From: Zeugodacus cucurbitae
Taxonomy: Eukaryota > Arthropoda > Insecta > Diptera > Tephritidae
Direction: 5' to 3'
Assembly (NCBI RefSeq): GCF_028554725.1
Contig: NC_071670.1
Coordinates: 24,546,001 to 24,610,000 of the forward strand
DNA length: 64,000 nucleotides
In this document: one piece after another, positions 10,471-24,204 of the stretch
Numbering within the stretch: the first letter of the stretch is position 1
Layout: every line of letters starts with the position of its first letter
The notes under the pieces: model-generated
Databases searched by the model: none
The model's input: the letters and a program-made list of their open reading frames with translations, nothing else
Told to the model about the DNA's origin: nothing
Program-made: the position numbers and the translations under genes

Positions 10471-13400
10471 ATCACTTATTTTGTATTTTATCACATTTAA
10501 TATCAAAGTTCACTTTCTTGCGAGTTGTTTATCGACAAATAGAAACATAAAGAATGTTTATTCATAATCATGTATTTTTATCAGATCAGATTATGATCAA
10601 GTTCACATTCTTGCAAGTTGAATATTGACAAATAAAAACATAAAGAACATTTATTCATAATCATTTATTTTGTATTTTATCACATTTAATATCAAAGTTC
10701 CTTTTCTTGCAAGTTGAGTATCGACAAATAAAAACATTAAGAATATTTATTCATAATCATTTATTATGTATTTTATCAGATTTATGATCAAAGTTCACAT
10801 TCTTGCAAGTTGAATATTGACAAATAAAAACATAAAGAACATAAATTCATAATCATTTATTTCGTATTTTATCACATTTAAGATCAAAGTTCACTTTCTT
10901 GCAAGTTGAATATTTAAAATGAAAACGTAAAGAATGTTTATTCATAATCATTTATTTTGTATTTTATCAGATTTATGATCAAGTTCACATTTTTGCAAGT
11001 TGAATATTGACAAATAAGAACATAAAGAACATTTATTCATAATCATTTATTTTGTATTTTATCACTTTTTAGATCAAAGTTCGCTTTCTTGCAAGTTGTT
11101 TATCGACAAATAAAAACATAATGAATGTTTATTCATAATCATTTATTTTGTATTTTATCACATTTAAGATCAAAGTTCACTATCTTGCAAGTTAAATATC
11201 GACAAATAGAAACATAAAGAATGTTTATTCATAATCATTTATTTTGTATTTTTATTCATAATCATTTATTTTGTATTTTATCACATGTAAGGTAAAAGTT
11301 CACTTTCCTGCAAGTTAAATACCGACAAATAAAAACATAAAGAATGTTTATTCATAATCATTTATTTTGTATTTTATCACATTTAATATCAAAGTTCACT
11401 TTCCTGCAAGTTAAATATCGACAAATAAAAACATAAAGAATATTTATTCATAATCATTTATTTTGTATTTTATCACATTTAATATCAAAGTTCACATTCT
11501 AGCAAGTTGAATATTTAAAATGAAAACGTAAAGAATGTTTATTCATAATCATTTATTTTGTATTTTATCAGATTTATGATCAAGTTCACATTTTTGCAAG
11601 TTGAATATTGACAAATAAGAACATAAAGAACATTTATTCATAATCATTTATTTTGTATTTTATCACTTTTTAGATCAAAGTTCGCTTTCTTGCAAGTTGT
11701 TTATCGACAAATAAAAACATAATGAATGTTTATTCATAATCATTTATTTTGTATTTTATCACTTTTAAGATCAAAGTTCACTATCTTGCAAGTTAAATAT
11801 CGACAAATAGAAACATAAAGAATGTTTATTCATAATCATTTATTTTGTATTTTTATTCATAATCATTTATTTTGTATTTTATCACATGTAAGGTAAAAGT
11901 TCACTTTCCTGCAAGTTAAATACCGACAAATAAAAACATAAAGAATGTTTATTCATAATCATTTATTTTGTATTTTATCACATTTAATATCAAAGTTCAC
12001 TTTCCCGCAAGTTAAATACCGACAAATAAAAACATAAAGAATGTTTATTCATAATAATTTATTTTGTATTTTATCACATTTAATATCAAAGTTCACATTC
12101 TAGCAAGTTGAATATTGACAAATAAAAACATAAAGAACATTTATTCATAATCATTTATTTTGTATTTTATCACATTTAATATCAAAGTTCACTTTCTTGC
12201 AAGTTGTTTATCGACAAATAGAAACATAAAGAATGTTTATTCATAATCATTTATTTTGTATTTTTATCAGATTTAAGATCAAGTTCACATTCTTGCAAGT
12301 TGAATATTGACAAATAAAAACATAAAGAACATTTATTCATAATCATTTATTTTGTATTTTATCACATTTAAGATCAAAGTTCACTTTCTTGCAAGTTGTT
12401 TATCGAAAACTGGAAACATAAAGAATGTTAATTCATAATCATTTATTTCGTATTTTATCACATTTAAGATCAAAGTTCACTTTGTGCAAGTTGAATATCG
12501 ACAAATAAAAACATAAAGAACATAATTTCATAATCATTTATTTCGTATTTAATCACATTTAAGATCAAAGTTCACTTTCTTGCAAGTTGTTTATCGACAA
12601 CTGGAAACATAAAGAATGTTAATTCATAATCATTTAATTCGTATTTTATCACATTTAAGATCAAGTTCACATTCTTGCAAGTTGAATATTGACAAATAAA
12701 AACATAAAGAACATTTATTCATAATCATTTATTTTGTATTTTATCAGATTTATGATCAAGTTCAAATTCTTGCAAGTTGAATATTGACAAATAAAAACAT
12801 AAAGAGCATTTATTCATAATCATTTATTTTGTATTTTATCACATGTAAGGTAAAAGTTCACTTTCCTGCAAGTTAAATATCGACAAATAAAAACATAAAG
12901 AATGTTTACTCATAATCATTTATTTTGTATTTTTATCAGATTTATGATCAAGTTCAAATTCTTGCAAGTTGAATATTGACAAATAAAAACATAAAGAACA
13001 TTTATTCATAATCATTTATTTTGTATTTTATCAGATGTAAGATCAAGTTCACATTCTTGCAAGTTGAATATTGACAAATAAAAACATAAAGAGCATTTAT
13101 TCATAATCATTTATTTTGTATTTTATCACATTTAAGATCAAAGTTCACTTTCTTCCAAGTTGTTTATCGACAAATAAAAACATAAAGAATGTTTATTCAT
13201 AATCATTTATTTTGTATTTTTACCAGATTTATGATCAAGTTCAAATTCTTGCAAGTTGAATATTGACAAATAAAAACATAAAGAACATTTATTCATAATC
13301 ATTTATTTTGTATTTTATCACATTTAAGATCAAAGTTCACTTTCTTGCAAGTTGTTTATCGACAACTGGAAACATAAAGAACATTTATTCATAATCATTT

Positions 13401-13873
13401 ATTTCATATTTTATCAGATTTAAGATAAAAGTTCACTTTCGTGCAAGTTGAATATCGACAAATAAAAACATAAAGAACATAATTTCATTATCATTTATTT
13501 CGTATTTTATCACATTTAAGATCAAAGTTCACTTTTATGCAAGTTAAATATCGACAAATAAAAACTTAAAGAATGTTTATTCATAATCATTTATTTTGTA
13601 TTTTTATCAGATTTATGATCAAGTTCACATTCTTGCAAGTTGAATATTGACAAATAAAAACATAAAGAACATTTATTCATAATCATTTATTTTGTATTTT
13701 ATCACATTTAAGATCAAAGTTCCTTTTCTTGCAAGTTGAATATTGACAAATAAAAACATAATGAATGTTTATTCATAATCATTTATTTTGTATTTTATCA
13801 CATTTAAGATCAAAGTTCACTATCTTGCAAGTTAAATATCGACAAATAGAAACATAAAGAATGTTTATTCATA
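10471..13873. repeat. 3403-bp higher-order unit, copy 1
   Basis: Starts at the rare monomer with atcacttattttg (10471), which recurs at 13874 and 19288. Diagnostic variants fall at a constant shift of 3403 bp: gaatattt at 10741 and 14144, cgaaaactgg at 12404 and 15807. The unit is about 35 monomers and contains compound monomers (tattcataatc twice) near 11.24 and 11.84 kb. Confidence 0.9.
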
Positions 13874-16800
13874 ATCACTTATTTTGTATTTTATCACATT
13901 TAATATCAAAGTTCACTTTCTTGCGAGTTGTTTATCGACAAATAGAAACATAAAGAATGTTTATTCATAATCATGTATTTTTATCAGATCAGATTATGAT
14001 CAAGTTCACATTCTTGCAAGTTGAATATTGACAAATAAAAACATAAAGAACATTTATTCATAATCATTTATTTTGTATTTTATCACATTTAATATCAAAG
14101 TTCCTTTTCTTGCAAGTTGAGTATCGACAAATAAAAACATTAAGAATATTTATTCATAATCATTTATTATGTATTTTATCAGATTTATGATCAAAGTTCA
14201 CATTCTTGCAAGTTGAATATTGACAAATAAAAACATAAAGAACATAAATTCATAATCATTTATTTCGTATTTTATCACATTTAAGATCAAAGTTCACTTT
14301 CTTGCAAGTTGAATATTTAAAATGAAAACGTAAAGAATGTTTATTCATAATCATTTATTTTGTATTTTATCAGATTTATGATCAAGTTCACATTTTTGCA
14401 AGTTGAATATTGACAAATAAGAACATAAAGAACATTTATTCATAATCATTTATTTTGTATTTTATCACTTTTTAGATCAAAGTTCGCTTTCTTGCAAGTT
14501 GTTTATCGACAAATAAAAACATAATGAATGTTTATTCATAATCATTTATTTTGTATTTTATCACATTTAAGATCAAAGTTCACTATCTTGCAAGTTAAAT
14601 ATCGACAAATAGAAACATAAAGAATGTTTATTCATAATCATTTATTTTGTATTTTTATTCATAATCATTTATTTTGTATTTTATCACATGTAAGGTAAAA
14701 GTTCACTTTCCTGCAAGTTAAATACCGACAAATAAAAACATAAAGAATGTTTATTCATAATCATTTATTTTGTATTTTATCACATTTAATATCAAAGTTC
14801 ACTTTCCTGCAAGTTAAATATCGACAAATAAAAACATAAAGAATATTTATTCATAATCATTTATTTTGTATTTTATCACATTTAATATCAAAGTTCACAT
14901 TCTAGCAAGTTGAATATTTAAAATGAAAACGTAAAGAATGTTTATTCATAATCATTTATTTTGTATTTTATCAGATTTATGATCAAGTTCACATTTTTGC
15001 AAGTTGAATATTGACAAATAAGAACATAAAGAACATTTATTCATAATCATTTATTTTGTATTTTATCACTTTTTAGATCAAAGTTCGCTTTCTTGCAAGT
15101 TGTTTATCGACAAATAAAAACATAATGAATGTTTATTCATAATCATTTATTTTGTATTTTATCACTTTTAAGATCAAAGTTCACTATCTTGCAAGTTAAA
15201 TATCGACAAATAGAAACATAAAGAATGTTTATTCATAATCATTTATTTTGTATTTTTATTCATAATCATTTATTTTGTATTTTATCACATGTAAGGTAAA
15301 AGTTCACTTTCCTGCAAGTTAAATACCGACAAATAAAAACATAAAGAATGTTTATTCATAATCATTTATTTTGTATTTTATCACATTTAATATCAAAGTT
15401 CACTTTCCCGCAAGTTAAATACCGACAAATAAAAACATAAAGAATGTTTATTCATAATAATTTATTTTGTATTTTATCACATTTAATATCAAAGTTCACA
15501 TTCTAGCAAGTTGAATATTGACAAATAAAAACATAAAGAACATTTATTCATAATCATTTATTTTGTATTTTATCACATTTAATATCAAAGTTCACTTTCT
15601 TGCAAGTTGTTTATCGACAAATAGAAACATAAAGAATGTTTATTCATAATCATTTATTTTGTATTTTTATCAGATTTAAGATCAAGTTCACATTCTTGCA
15701 AGTTGAATATTGACAAATAAAAACATAAAGAACATTTATTCATAATCATTTATTTTGTATTTTATCACATTTAAGATCAAAGTTCACTTTCTTGCAAGTT
15801 GTTTATCGAAAACTGGAAACATAAAGAATGTTAATTCATAATCATTTATTTCGTATTTTATCACATTTAAGATCAAAGTTCACTTTGTGCAAGTTGAATA
15901 TCGACAAATAAAAACATAAAGAACATAATTTCATAATCATTTATTTCGTATTTAATCACATTTAAGATCAAAGTTCACTTTCTTGCAAGTTGTTTATCGA
16001 CAACTGGAAACATAAAGAATGTTAATTCATAATCATTTAATTCGTATTTTATCACATTTAAGATCAAGTTCACATTCTTGCAAGTTGAATATTGACAAAT
16101 AAAAACATAAAGAACATTTATTCATAATCATTTATTTTGTATTTTATCAGATTTATGATCAAGTTCAAATTCTTGCAAGTTGAATATTGACAAATAAAAA
16201 CATAAAGAGCATTTATTCATAATCATTTATTTTGTATTTTATCACATGTAAGGTAAAAGTTCACTTTCCTGCAAGTTAAATATCGACAAATAAAAACATA
16301 AAGAATGTTTACTCATAATCATTTATTTTGTATTTTTATCAGATTTATGATCAAGTTCAAATTCTTGCAAGTTGAATATTGACAAATAAAAACATAAAGA
16401 ACATTTATTCATAATCATTTATTTTGTATTTTATCAGATGTAAGATCAAGTTCACATTCTTGCAAGTTGAATATTGACAAATAAAAACATAAAGAGCATT
16501 TATTCATAATCATTTATTTTGTATTTTATCACATTTAAGATCAAAGTTCACTTTCTTCCAAGTTGTTTATCGACAAATAAAAACATAAAGAATGTTTATT
16601 CATAATCATTTATTTTGTATTTTTACCAGATTTATGATCAAGTTCAAATTCTTGCAAGTTGAATATTGACAAATAAAAACATAAAGAACATTTATTCATA
16701 ATCATTTATTTTGTATTTTATCACATTTAAGATCAAAGTTCACTTTCTTGCAAGTTGTTTATCGACAACTGGAAACATAAAGAACATTTATTCATAATCA

Positions 16801-17276
16801 TTTATTTCATATTTTATCAGATTTAAGATAAAAGTTCACTTTCGTGCAAGTTGAATATCGACAAATAAAAACATAAAGAACATAATTTCATTATCATTTA
16901 TTTCGTATTTTATCACATTTAAGATCAAAGTTCACTTTTATGCAAGTTAAATATCGACAAATAAAAACTTAAAGAATGTTTATTCATAATCATTTATTTT
17001 GTATTTTTATCAGATTTATGATCAAGTTCACATTCTTGCAAGTTGAATATTGACAAATAAAAACATAAAGAACATTTATTCATAATCATTTATTTTGTAT
17101 TTTATCACATTTAAGATCAAAGTTCCTTTTCTTGCAAGTTGAATATTGACAAATAAAAACATAATGAATGTTTATTCATAATCATTTATTTTGTATTTTA
17201 TCACATTTAAGATCAAAGTTCACTATCTTGCAAGTTAAATATCGACAAATAGAAACATAAAGAATGTTTATTCATA
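13874..17276. repeat. 3403-bp higher-order unit, copy 2
   Basis: Directly adjacent to copy 1 and nearly identical by eye. It ends at about 17276, where the expected atcacttattttg is replaced by atcatttattttg and the sequence runs into the 17277-17763 linker. Confidence 0.9.
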
Positions 17277-17763
17277 ATCATTTATTTTGTATTTTTATCA
17301 GATTTATGATCAAGTTCACATTCTTGCAAGTTGAATATTGACAAATAAAAACATAAAGAATATTTTATCATAATCATTTATTTTGTATTTTATCACATGT
17401 AAGATAACAGTTCACTTTCCTGCAAGTTAAATACCGACAAATAAAAACATAAAGAATGTTTATTCATAATCATTTATTTTGTATTTTATCACATTTAATA
17501 TCAAAGTTCACTATCTTGCAAGTAAATATCGACAAATAGAAACATTAAGAATGTTGATTCATAATCATTTATTTTGTATTTTTATCAGATTTATGATCAA
17601 GTTCAATTTCTTGCAAGTTAAATATCGACAAATAAAAACATAAAGAATGTTTACTCATAATCATTTATTTTGTATTTTTATCAGATTTATGATCAAGTTC
17701 AAATTCTTGCAAGTTGAATATTGACAAATAAAAACATAAAGAACATTTATTCATAATCATTTA
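17277..17763. repeat. Linker segment with tattttatcataatc and aacagttc variants
   Basis: About five monomers that are not part of the 3403-bp unit. Markers tattttatca (17361) and taagataacag recur at 22775 (shift 5414) and 25355 (a further 2580). It contains a monomer with a shortened junction (gcaagtaaatatcg). Confidence 0.8.
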
Positions 17764-19287
17764 TTTTGTATTTTATCACATTTAAGATCAAAGTTCACTT
17801 TCTTGCAAGTTGTTTATCGAAAACTGGAAACATAAAGAATGTTAATTCATAATCATTTATTTCGTATTTTATCACATTTAAGATCAAAGTTCACTTTGTG
17901 CAAGTTGAATATCGACAAATAAAAACATAAAGAACATAATTTCATAATCATTTATTTCGTATTTAATCACATTTAAGATCAAAGTTCACTTTCTTGCAAG
18001 TTGTTTATCGACAACTGGAAACATAAAGAATGTTAATTCATAATCATTTAATTCGTATTTTATCACATTTAAGATCAAGTTCACATTCTTGCAAGTTGAA
18101 TATTGACAAATAAAAACATAAAGAACATTTATTCATAATCATTTATTTTGTATTTTATCAGATTTATGATCAAGTTCAAATTCTTGCAAGTTGAATATTG
18201 ACAAATAAAAACATAAAGAGCATTTATTCATAATCATTTATTTTGTATTTTATCACATGTAAGGTAAAAGTTCACTTTCCTGCAAGTTAAATATCGACAA
18301 ATAAAAACATAAAGAATGTTTACTCATAATCATTTATTTTGTATTTTTATCAGATTTATGATCAAGTTCAAATTCTTGCAAGTTGAATATTGACAAATAA
18401 AAACATAAAGAACATTTATTCATAATCATTTATTTTGTATTTTATCAGATGTAAGATCAAGTTCACATTCTTGCAAGTTGAATATTGACAAATAAAAACA
18501 TAAAGAGCATTTATTCATAATCATTTATTTTGTATTTTATCACATTTAAGATCAAAGTTCACTTTCTTCCAAGTTGTTTATCGACAAATAAAAACATAAA
18601 GAATGTTTATTCATAATCATTTATTTTGTATTTTTACCAGATTTATGATCAAGTTCAAATTCTTGCAAGTTGAATATTGACAAATAAAAACATAAAGAAC
18701 ATTTATTCATAATCATTTATTTTGTATTTTATCACATTTAAGATCAAAGTTCACTTTCTTGCAAGTTGTTTATCGACAACTGGAAACATAAAGAACATTT
18801 ATTCATAATCATTTATTTCATATTTTATCAGATTTAAGATAAAAGTTCACTTTCGTGCAAGTTGAATATCGACAAATAAAAACATAAAGAACATAATTTC
18901 ATTATCATTTATTTCGTATTTTATCACATTTAAGATCAAAGTTCACTTTTATGCAAGTTAAATATCGACAAATAAAAACTTAAAGAATGTTTATTCATAA
19001 TCATTTATTTTGTATTTTTATCAGATTTATGATCAAGTTCACATTCTTGCAAGTTGAATATTGACAAATAAAAACATAAAGAACATTTATTCATAATCAT
19101 TTATTTTGTATTTTATCACATTTAAGATCAAAGTTCCTTTTCTTGCAAGTTGAATATTGACAAATAAAAACATAATGAATGTTTATTCATAATCATTTAT
19201 TTTGTATTTTATCACATTTAAGATCAAAGTTCACTATCTTGCAAGTTAAATATCGACAAATAGAAACATAAAGAATGTTTATTCATA
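17764..19287. repeat. Partial copy of the 3403-bp unit; start of the second 5414-bp unit
   Basis: Matches about 12350-13873 at a shift of 5414 (cgaaaactgg at 12404 and 17818). Thus about 12350-17763 and 17764-23177 form a tandem duplication of 5414 bp that itself contains the 3403-bp repeat. Confidence 0.85.
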
Positions 19288-22200
19288 ATCACTTATTTTG
19301 TATTTTATCACATTTAATATCAAAGTTCACTTTCTTGCGAGTTGTTTATCGACAAATAGAAACATAAAGAATGTTTATTCATAATCATGTATTTTTATCA
19401 GATCAGATTATGATCAAGTTCACATTCTTGCAAGTTGAATATTGACAAATAAAAACATAAAGAACATTTATTCATAATCATTTATTTTGTATTTTATCAC
19501 ATTTAATATCAAAGTTCCTTTTCTTGCAAGTTGAGTATCGACAAATAAAAACATTAAGAATATTTATTCATAATCATTTATTATGTATTTTATCAGATTT
19601 ATGATCAAAGTTCACATTCTTGCAAGTTGAATATTGACAAATAAAAACATAAAGAACATAAATTCATAATCATTTATTTCGTATTTTATCACATTTAAGA
19701 TCAAAGTTCACTTTCTTGCAAGTTGAATATTTAAAATGAAAACGTAAAGAATGTTTATTCATAATCATTTATTTTGTATTTTATCAGATTTATGATCAAG
19801 TTCACATTTTTGCAAGTTGAATATTGACAAATAAGAACATAAAGAACATTTATTCATAATCATTTATTTTGTATTTTATCACTTTTTAGATCAAAGTTCG
19901 CTTTCTTGCAAGTTGTTTATCGACAAATAAAAACATAATGAATGTTTATTCATAATCATTTATTTTGTATTTTATCACATTTAAGATCAAAGTTCACTAT
20001 CTTGCAAGTTAAATATCGACAAATAGAAACATAAAGAATGTTTATTCATAATCATTTATTTTGTATTTTTATTCATAATCATTTATTTTGTATTTTATCA
20101 CATGTAAGGTAAAAGTTCACTTTCCTGCAAGTTAAATACCGACAAATAAAAACATAAAGAATGTTTATTCATAATCATTTATTTTGTATTTTATCACATT
20201 TAATATCAAAGTTCACTTTCCTGCAAGTTAAATATCGACAAATAAAAACATAAAGAATATTTATTCATAATCATTTATTTTGTATTTTATCACATTTAAT
20301 ATCAAAGTTCACATTCTAGCAAGTTGAATATTTAAAATGAAAACGTAAAGAATGTTTATTCATAATCATTTATTTTGTATTTTATCAGATTTATGATCAA
20401 GTTCACATTTTTGCAAGTTGAATATTGACAAATAAGAACATAAAGAACATTTATTCATAATCATTTATTTTGTATTTTATCACTTTTTAGATCAAAGTTC
20501 GCTTTCTTGCAAGTTGTTTATCGACAAATAAAAACATAATGAATGTTTATTCATAATCATTTATTTTGTATTTTATCACTTTTAAGATCAAAGTTCACTA
20601 TCTTGCAAGTTAAATATCGACAAATAGAAACATAAAGAATGTTTATTCATAATCATTTATTTTGTATTTTTATTCATAATCATTTATTTTGTATTTTATC
20701 ACATGTAAGGTAAAAGTTCACTTTCCTGCAAGTTAAATACCGACAAATAAAAACATAAAGAATGTTTATTCATAATCATTTATTTTGTATTTTATCACAT
20801 TTAATATCAAAGTTCACTTTCCCGCAAGTTAAATACCGACAAATAAAAACATAAAGAATGTTTATTCATAATAATTTATTTTGTATTTTATCACATTTAA
20901 TATCAAAGTTCACATTCTAGCAAGTTGAATATTGACAAATAAAAACATAAAGAACATTTATTCATAATCATTTATTTTGTATTTTATCACATTTAATATC
21001 AAAGTTCACTTTCTTGCAAGTTGTTTATCGACAAATAGAAACATAAAGAATGTTTATTCATAATCATTTATTTTGTATTTTTATCAGATTTAAGATCAAG
21101 TTCACATTCTTGCAAGTTGAATATTGACAAATAAAAACATAAAGAACATTTATTCATAATCATTTATTTTGTATTTTATCACATTTAAGATCAAAGTTCA
21201 CTTTCTTGCAAGTTGTTTATCGAAAACTGGAAACATAAAGAATGTTAATTCATAATCATTTATTTCGTATTTTATCACATTTAAGATCAAAGTTCACTTT
21301 GTGCAAGTTGAATATCGACAAATAAAAACATAAAGAACATAATTTCATAATCATTTATTTCGTATTTAATCACATTTAAGATCAAAGTTCACTTTCTTGC
21401 AAGTTGTTTATCGACAACTGGAAACATAAAGAATGTTAATTCATAATCATTTAATTCGTATTTTATCACATTTAAGATCAAGTTCACATTCTTGCAAGTT
21501 GAATATTGACAAATAAAAACATAAAGAACATTTATTCATAATCATTTATTTTGTATTTTATCAGATTTATGATCAAGTTCAAATTCTTGCAAGTTGAATA
21601 TTGACAAATAAAAACATAAAGAGCATTTATTCATAATCATTTATTTTGTATTTTATCACATGTAAGGTAAAAGTTCACTTTCCTGCAAGTTAAATATCGA
21701 CAAATAAAAACATAAAGAATGTTTACTCATAATCATTTATTTTGTATTTTTATCAGATTTATGATCAAGTTCAAATTCTTGCAAGTTGAATATTGACAAA
21801 TAAAAACATAAAGAACATTTATTCATAATCATTTATTTTGTATTTTATCAGATTTATGATCAAGTTCAAATTCTTGCAAGTTGAATATTGACAAATAAAA
21901 ACATAAAGAGCATTTATTCATAATCATTTATTTTGTATTTTATCACATGTAAGGTAAAAGTTCACTTTCCTGCAAGTTAAATATCGACAAATAGAAACAT
22001 AAAGAATGTTTATTCATAATCATTTATTTTGTATTTTTACCAGATTTATGATCAAGTTCAAATTCTTGCAAGTTGAATATTGACAAATAAAAACATAAAG
22101 AACATTTATTCATAATCATTTATTTTGTATTTTATCACATTTAAGATCAAAGTTCACTTTCTTGCAAGTTGTTTATCGACAACTGGAAACATAAAGAACA

Positions 22201-22690
22201 TTTATTCATAATCATTTATTTCATATTTTATCAGATTTAAGATAAAAGTTCACTTTCGTGCAAGTTGAATATCGACAAATAAAAACATAAAGAACATAAT
22301 TTCATTATCATTTATTTCGTATTTTATCACATTTAAGATCAAAGTTCACTTTTATGCAAGTTAAATATCGACAAATAAAAACTTAAAGAATGTTTATTCA
22401 TAATCATTTATTTTGTATTTTTATCAGATTTATGATCAAGTTCACATTCTTGCAAGTTGAATATTGACAAATAAAAACATAAAGAACATTTATTCATAAT
22501 CATTTATTTTGTATTTTATCACATTTAAGATCAAAGTTCCTTTTCTTGCAAGTTGAATATTGACAAATAAAAACATAATGAATGTTTATTCATAATCATT
22601 TATTTTGTATTTTATCACATTTAAGATCAAAGTTCACTATCTTGCAAGTTAAATATCGACAAATAGAAACATAAAGAATGTTTATTCATA
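19288..22690. repeat. 3403-bp higher-order unit, copy 3, with a replaced tract
   Basis: Matches copy 2 at a constant shift of 5414. The only clear discordance is a tract from about 21854 to 21994 (141 bp), where several linked variants differ although length is unchanged; the tract matches sequence 288 bp upstream except at its last differing base. Confidence 0.88.
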
Positions 22691-24204
22691 ATCATTTATT
22701 TTGTATTTTTATCAGATTTATGATCAAGTTCACATTCTTGCAAGTTGAATATTGACAAATAAAAACATAAAGAATATTTTATCATAATCATTTATTTTGT
22801 ATTTTATCACATGTAAGATAACAGTTCACTTTCCTGCAAGTTAAATACCGACAAATAAAAACATAAAGAATGTTTATTCATAATCATTTATTTTGTATTT
22901 TATCACATTTAATATCAAAGTTCACTATCTTGCAAGTAAATATCGACAAATAGAAACATTAAGAATGTTGATTCATAATCATTTATTTTGTATTTTTATC
23001 AGATTTATGATCAAGTTCAATTTCTTGCAAGTTAAATATCGACAAATAAAAACATAAAGAATGTTTACTCATAATCATTTATTTTGTATTTTTATCAGAT
23101 TTATGATCAAGTTCAAATTCTTGCAAGTTGAATATTGACAAATAAAAACATAAAGAACATTTATTCATAATCATTTATTTTGTATTTTATCACATTTAAG
23201 ATCAAAGTTCACTTTCTTGCAAGTTGTTTATCGACAACTGGAAACATAAAGAATGTTAATTCATAATCATTTATTTCGTATTTTATTACATTTAAGATCA
23301 AAGTTCACTTTCGTGCAAGTTGAATATCGACAAATAAAAACATAAAGAACATAATTTCATAATCATTTATTTCGTATTTTATCACATTTAAGATCAAAGT
23401 TCACTTTCTTGCAAGTTGTTTATCGACAACTGGAAATATAAAGAATGTTAATTCATAATCATTTATTTCGTATCACATTTAAGATCAAAGTTCACTTTCG
23501 TGCAAGTTGAATATCGACAAATAAAAACATAAAGAACATAATTTCATAATCATTTATTTCGTATTTTATCACATTTAAGATCAAAGTTCACTTTCCTGCA
23601 AGTTAAATATCGACAAATAAAAACATAAAGAATGTTTATTCATAATCATTTATTTTGTATTTTTATCAGATTTATGATCAAGTTCACATTCTTGCAAGTT
23701 GAATATTGACAAATAAAAACATAAAGAATATTTTATCATAATCACTTATTTTGTATTTTATCACATGTAAGATAGAATTTCCCTTTCCTGCAAGTTAAAT
23801 ACCGACAAATAAAAACATAAAGAACATTTATTCATAATCATTTATTTTGTATTTTATCACATTTAATATCAAAGTTCACTTTCTTGCAAGTTGTTTATCG
23901 ACAAATAGAAACATAAAGAATGTTAATTCATAATCATTTATTTTGTATTTTATCACATTTAAGATCAAAGTTCACTTTCTTGCAAGTTGTTTATCGACAA
24001 CTGGAAACATAAAGAATGTTAATTCATAATCATTTATTTCGTATCACATTTAAGATCAAAGTTCACTTTCGTGCAAGTTGAATATCGACAAATAAAAACA
24101 TAAAGAACATAATTTCATAATCATTTATTTCGTATTTTATCACATTTAAGATCAAAGTTCACTTTCCTGCAAGTTAAATATCGACAAATAAAAACATAAA
24201 GAAT
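22691..24204. repeat. Second copy of the linker plus divergent monomers
   Basis: About 22691-23177 repeats 17277-17763. Monomers with a shorter tail (tttcgtatcacattt, lacking ttat) occur near 23470 and 24040. The marker gatagaatttccc is at 23771, and recurs at 26351 (shift 2580) and 28746 (a further 2395). Confidence 0.8.
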
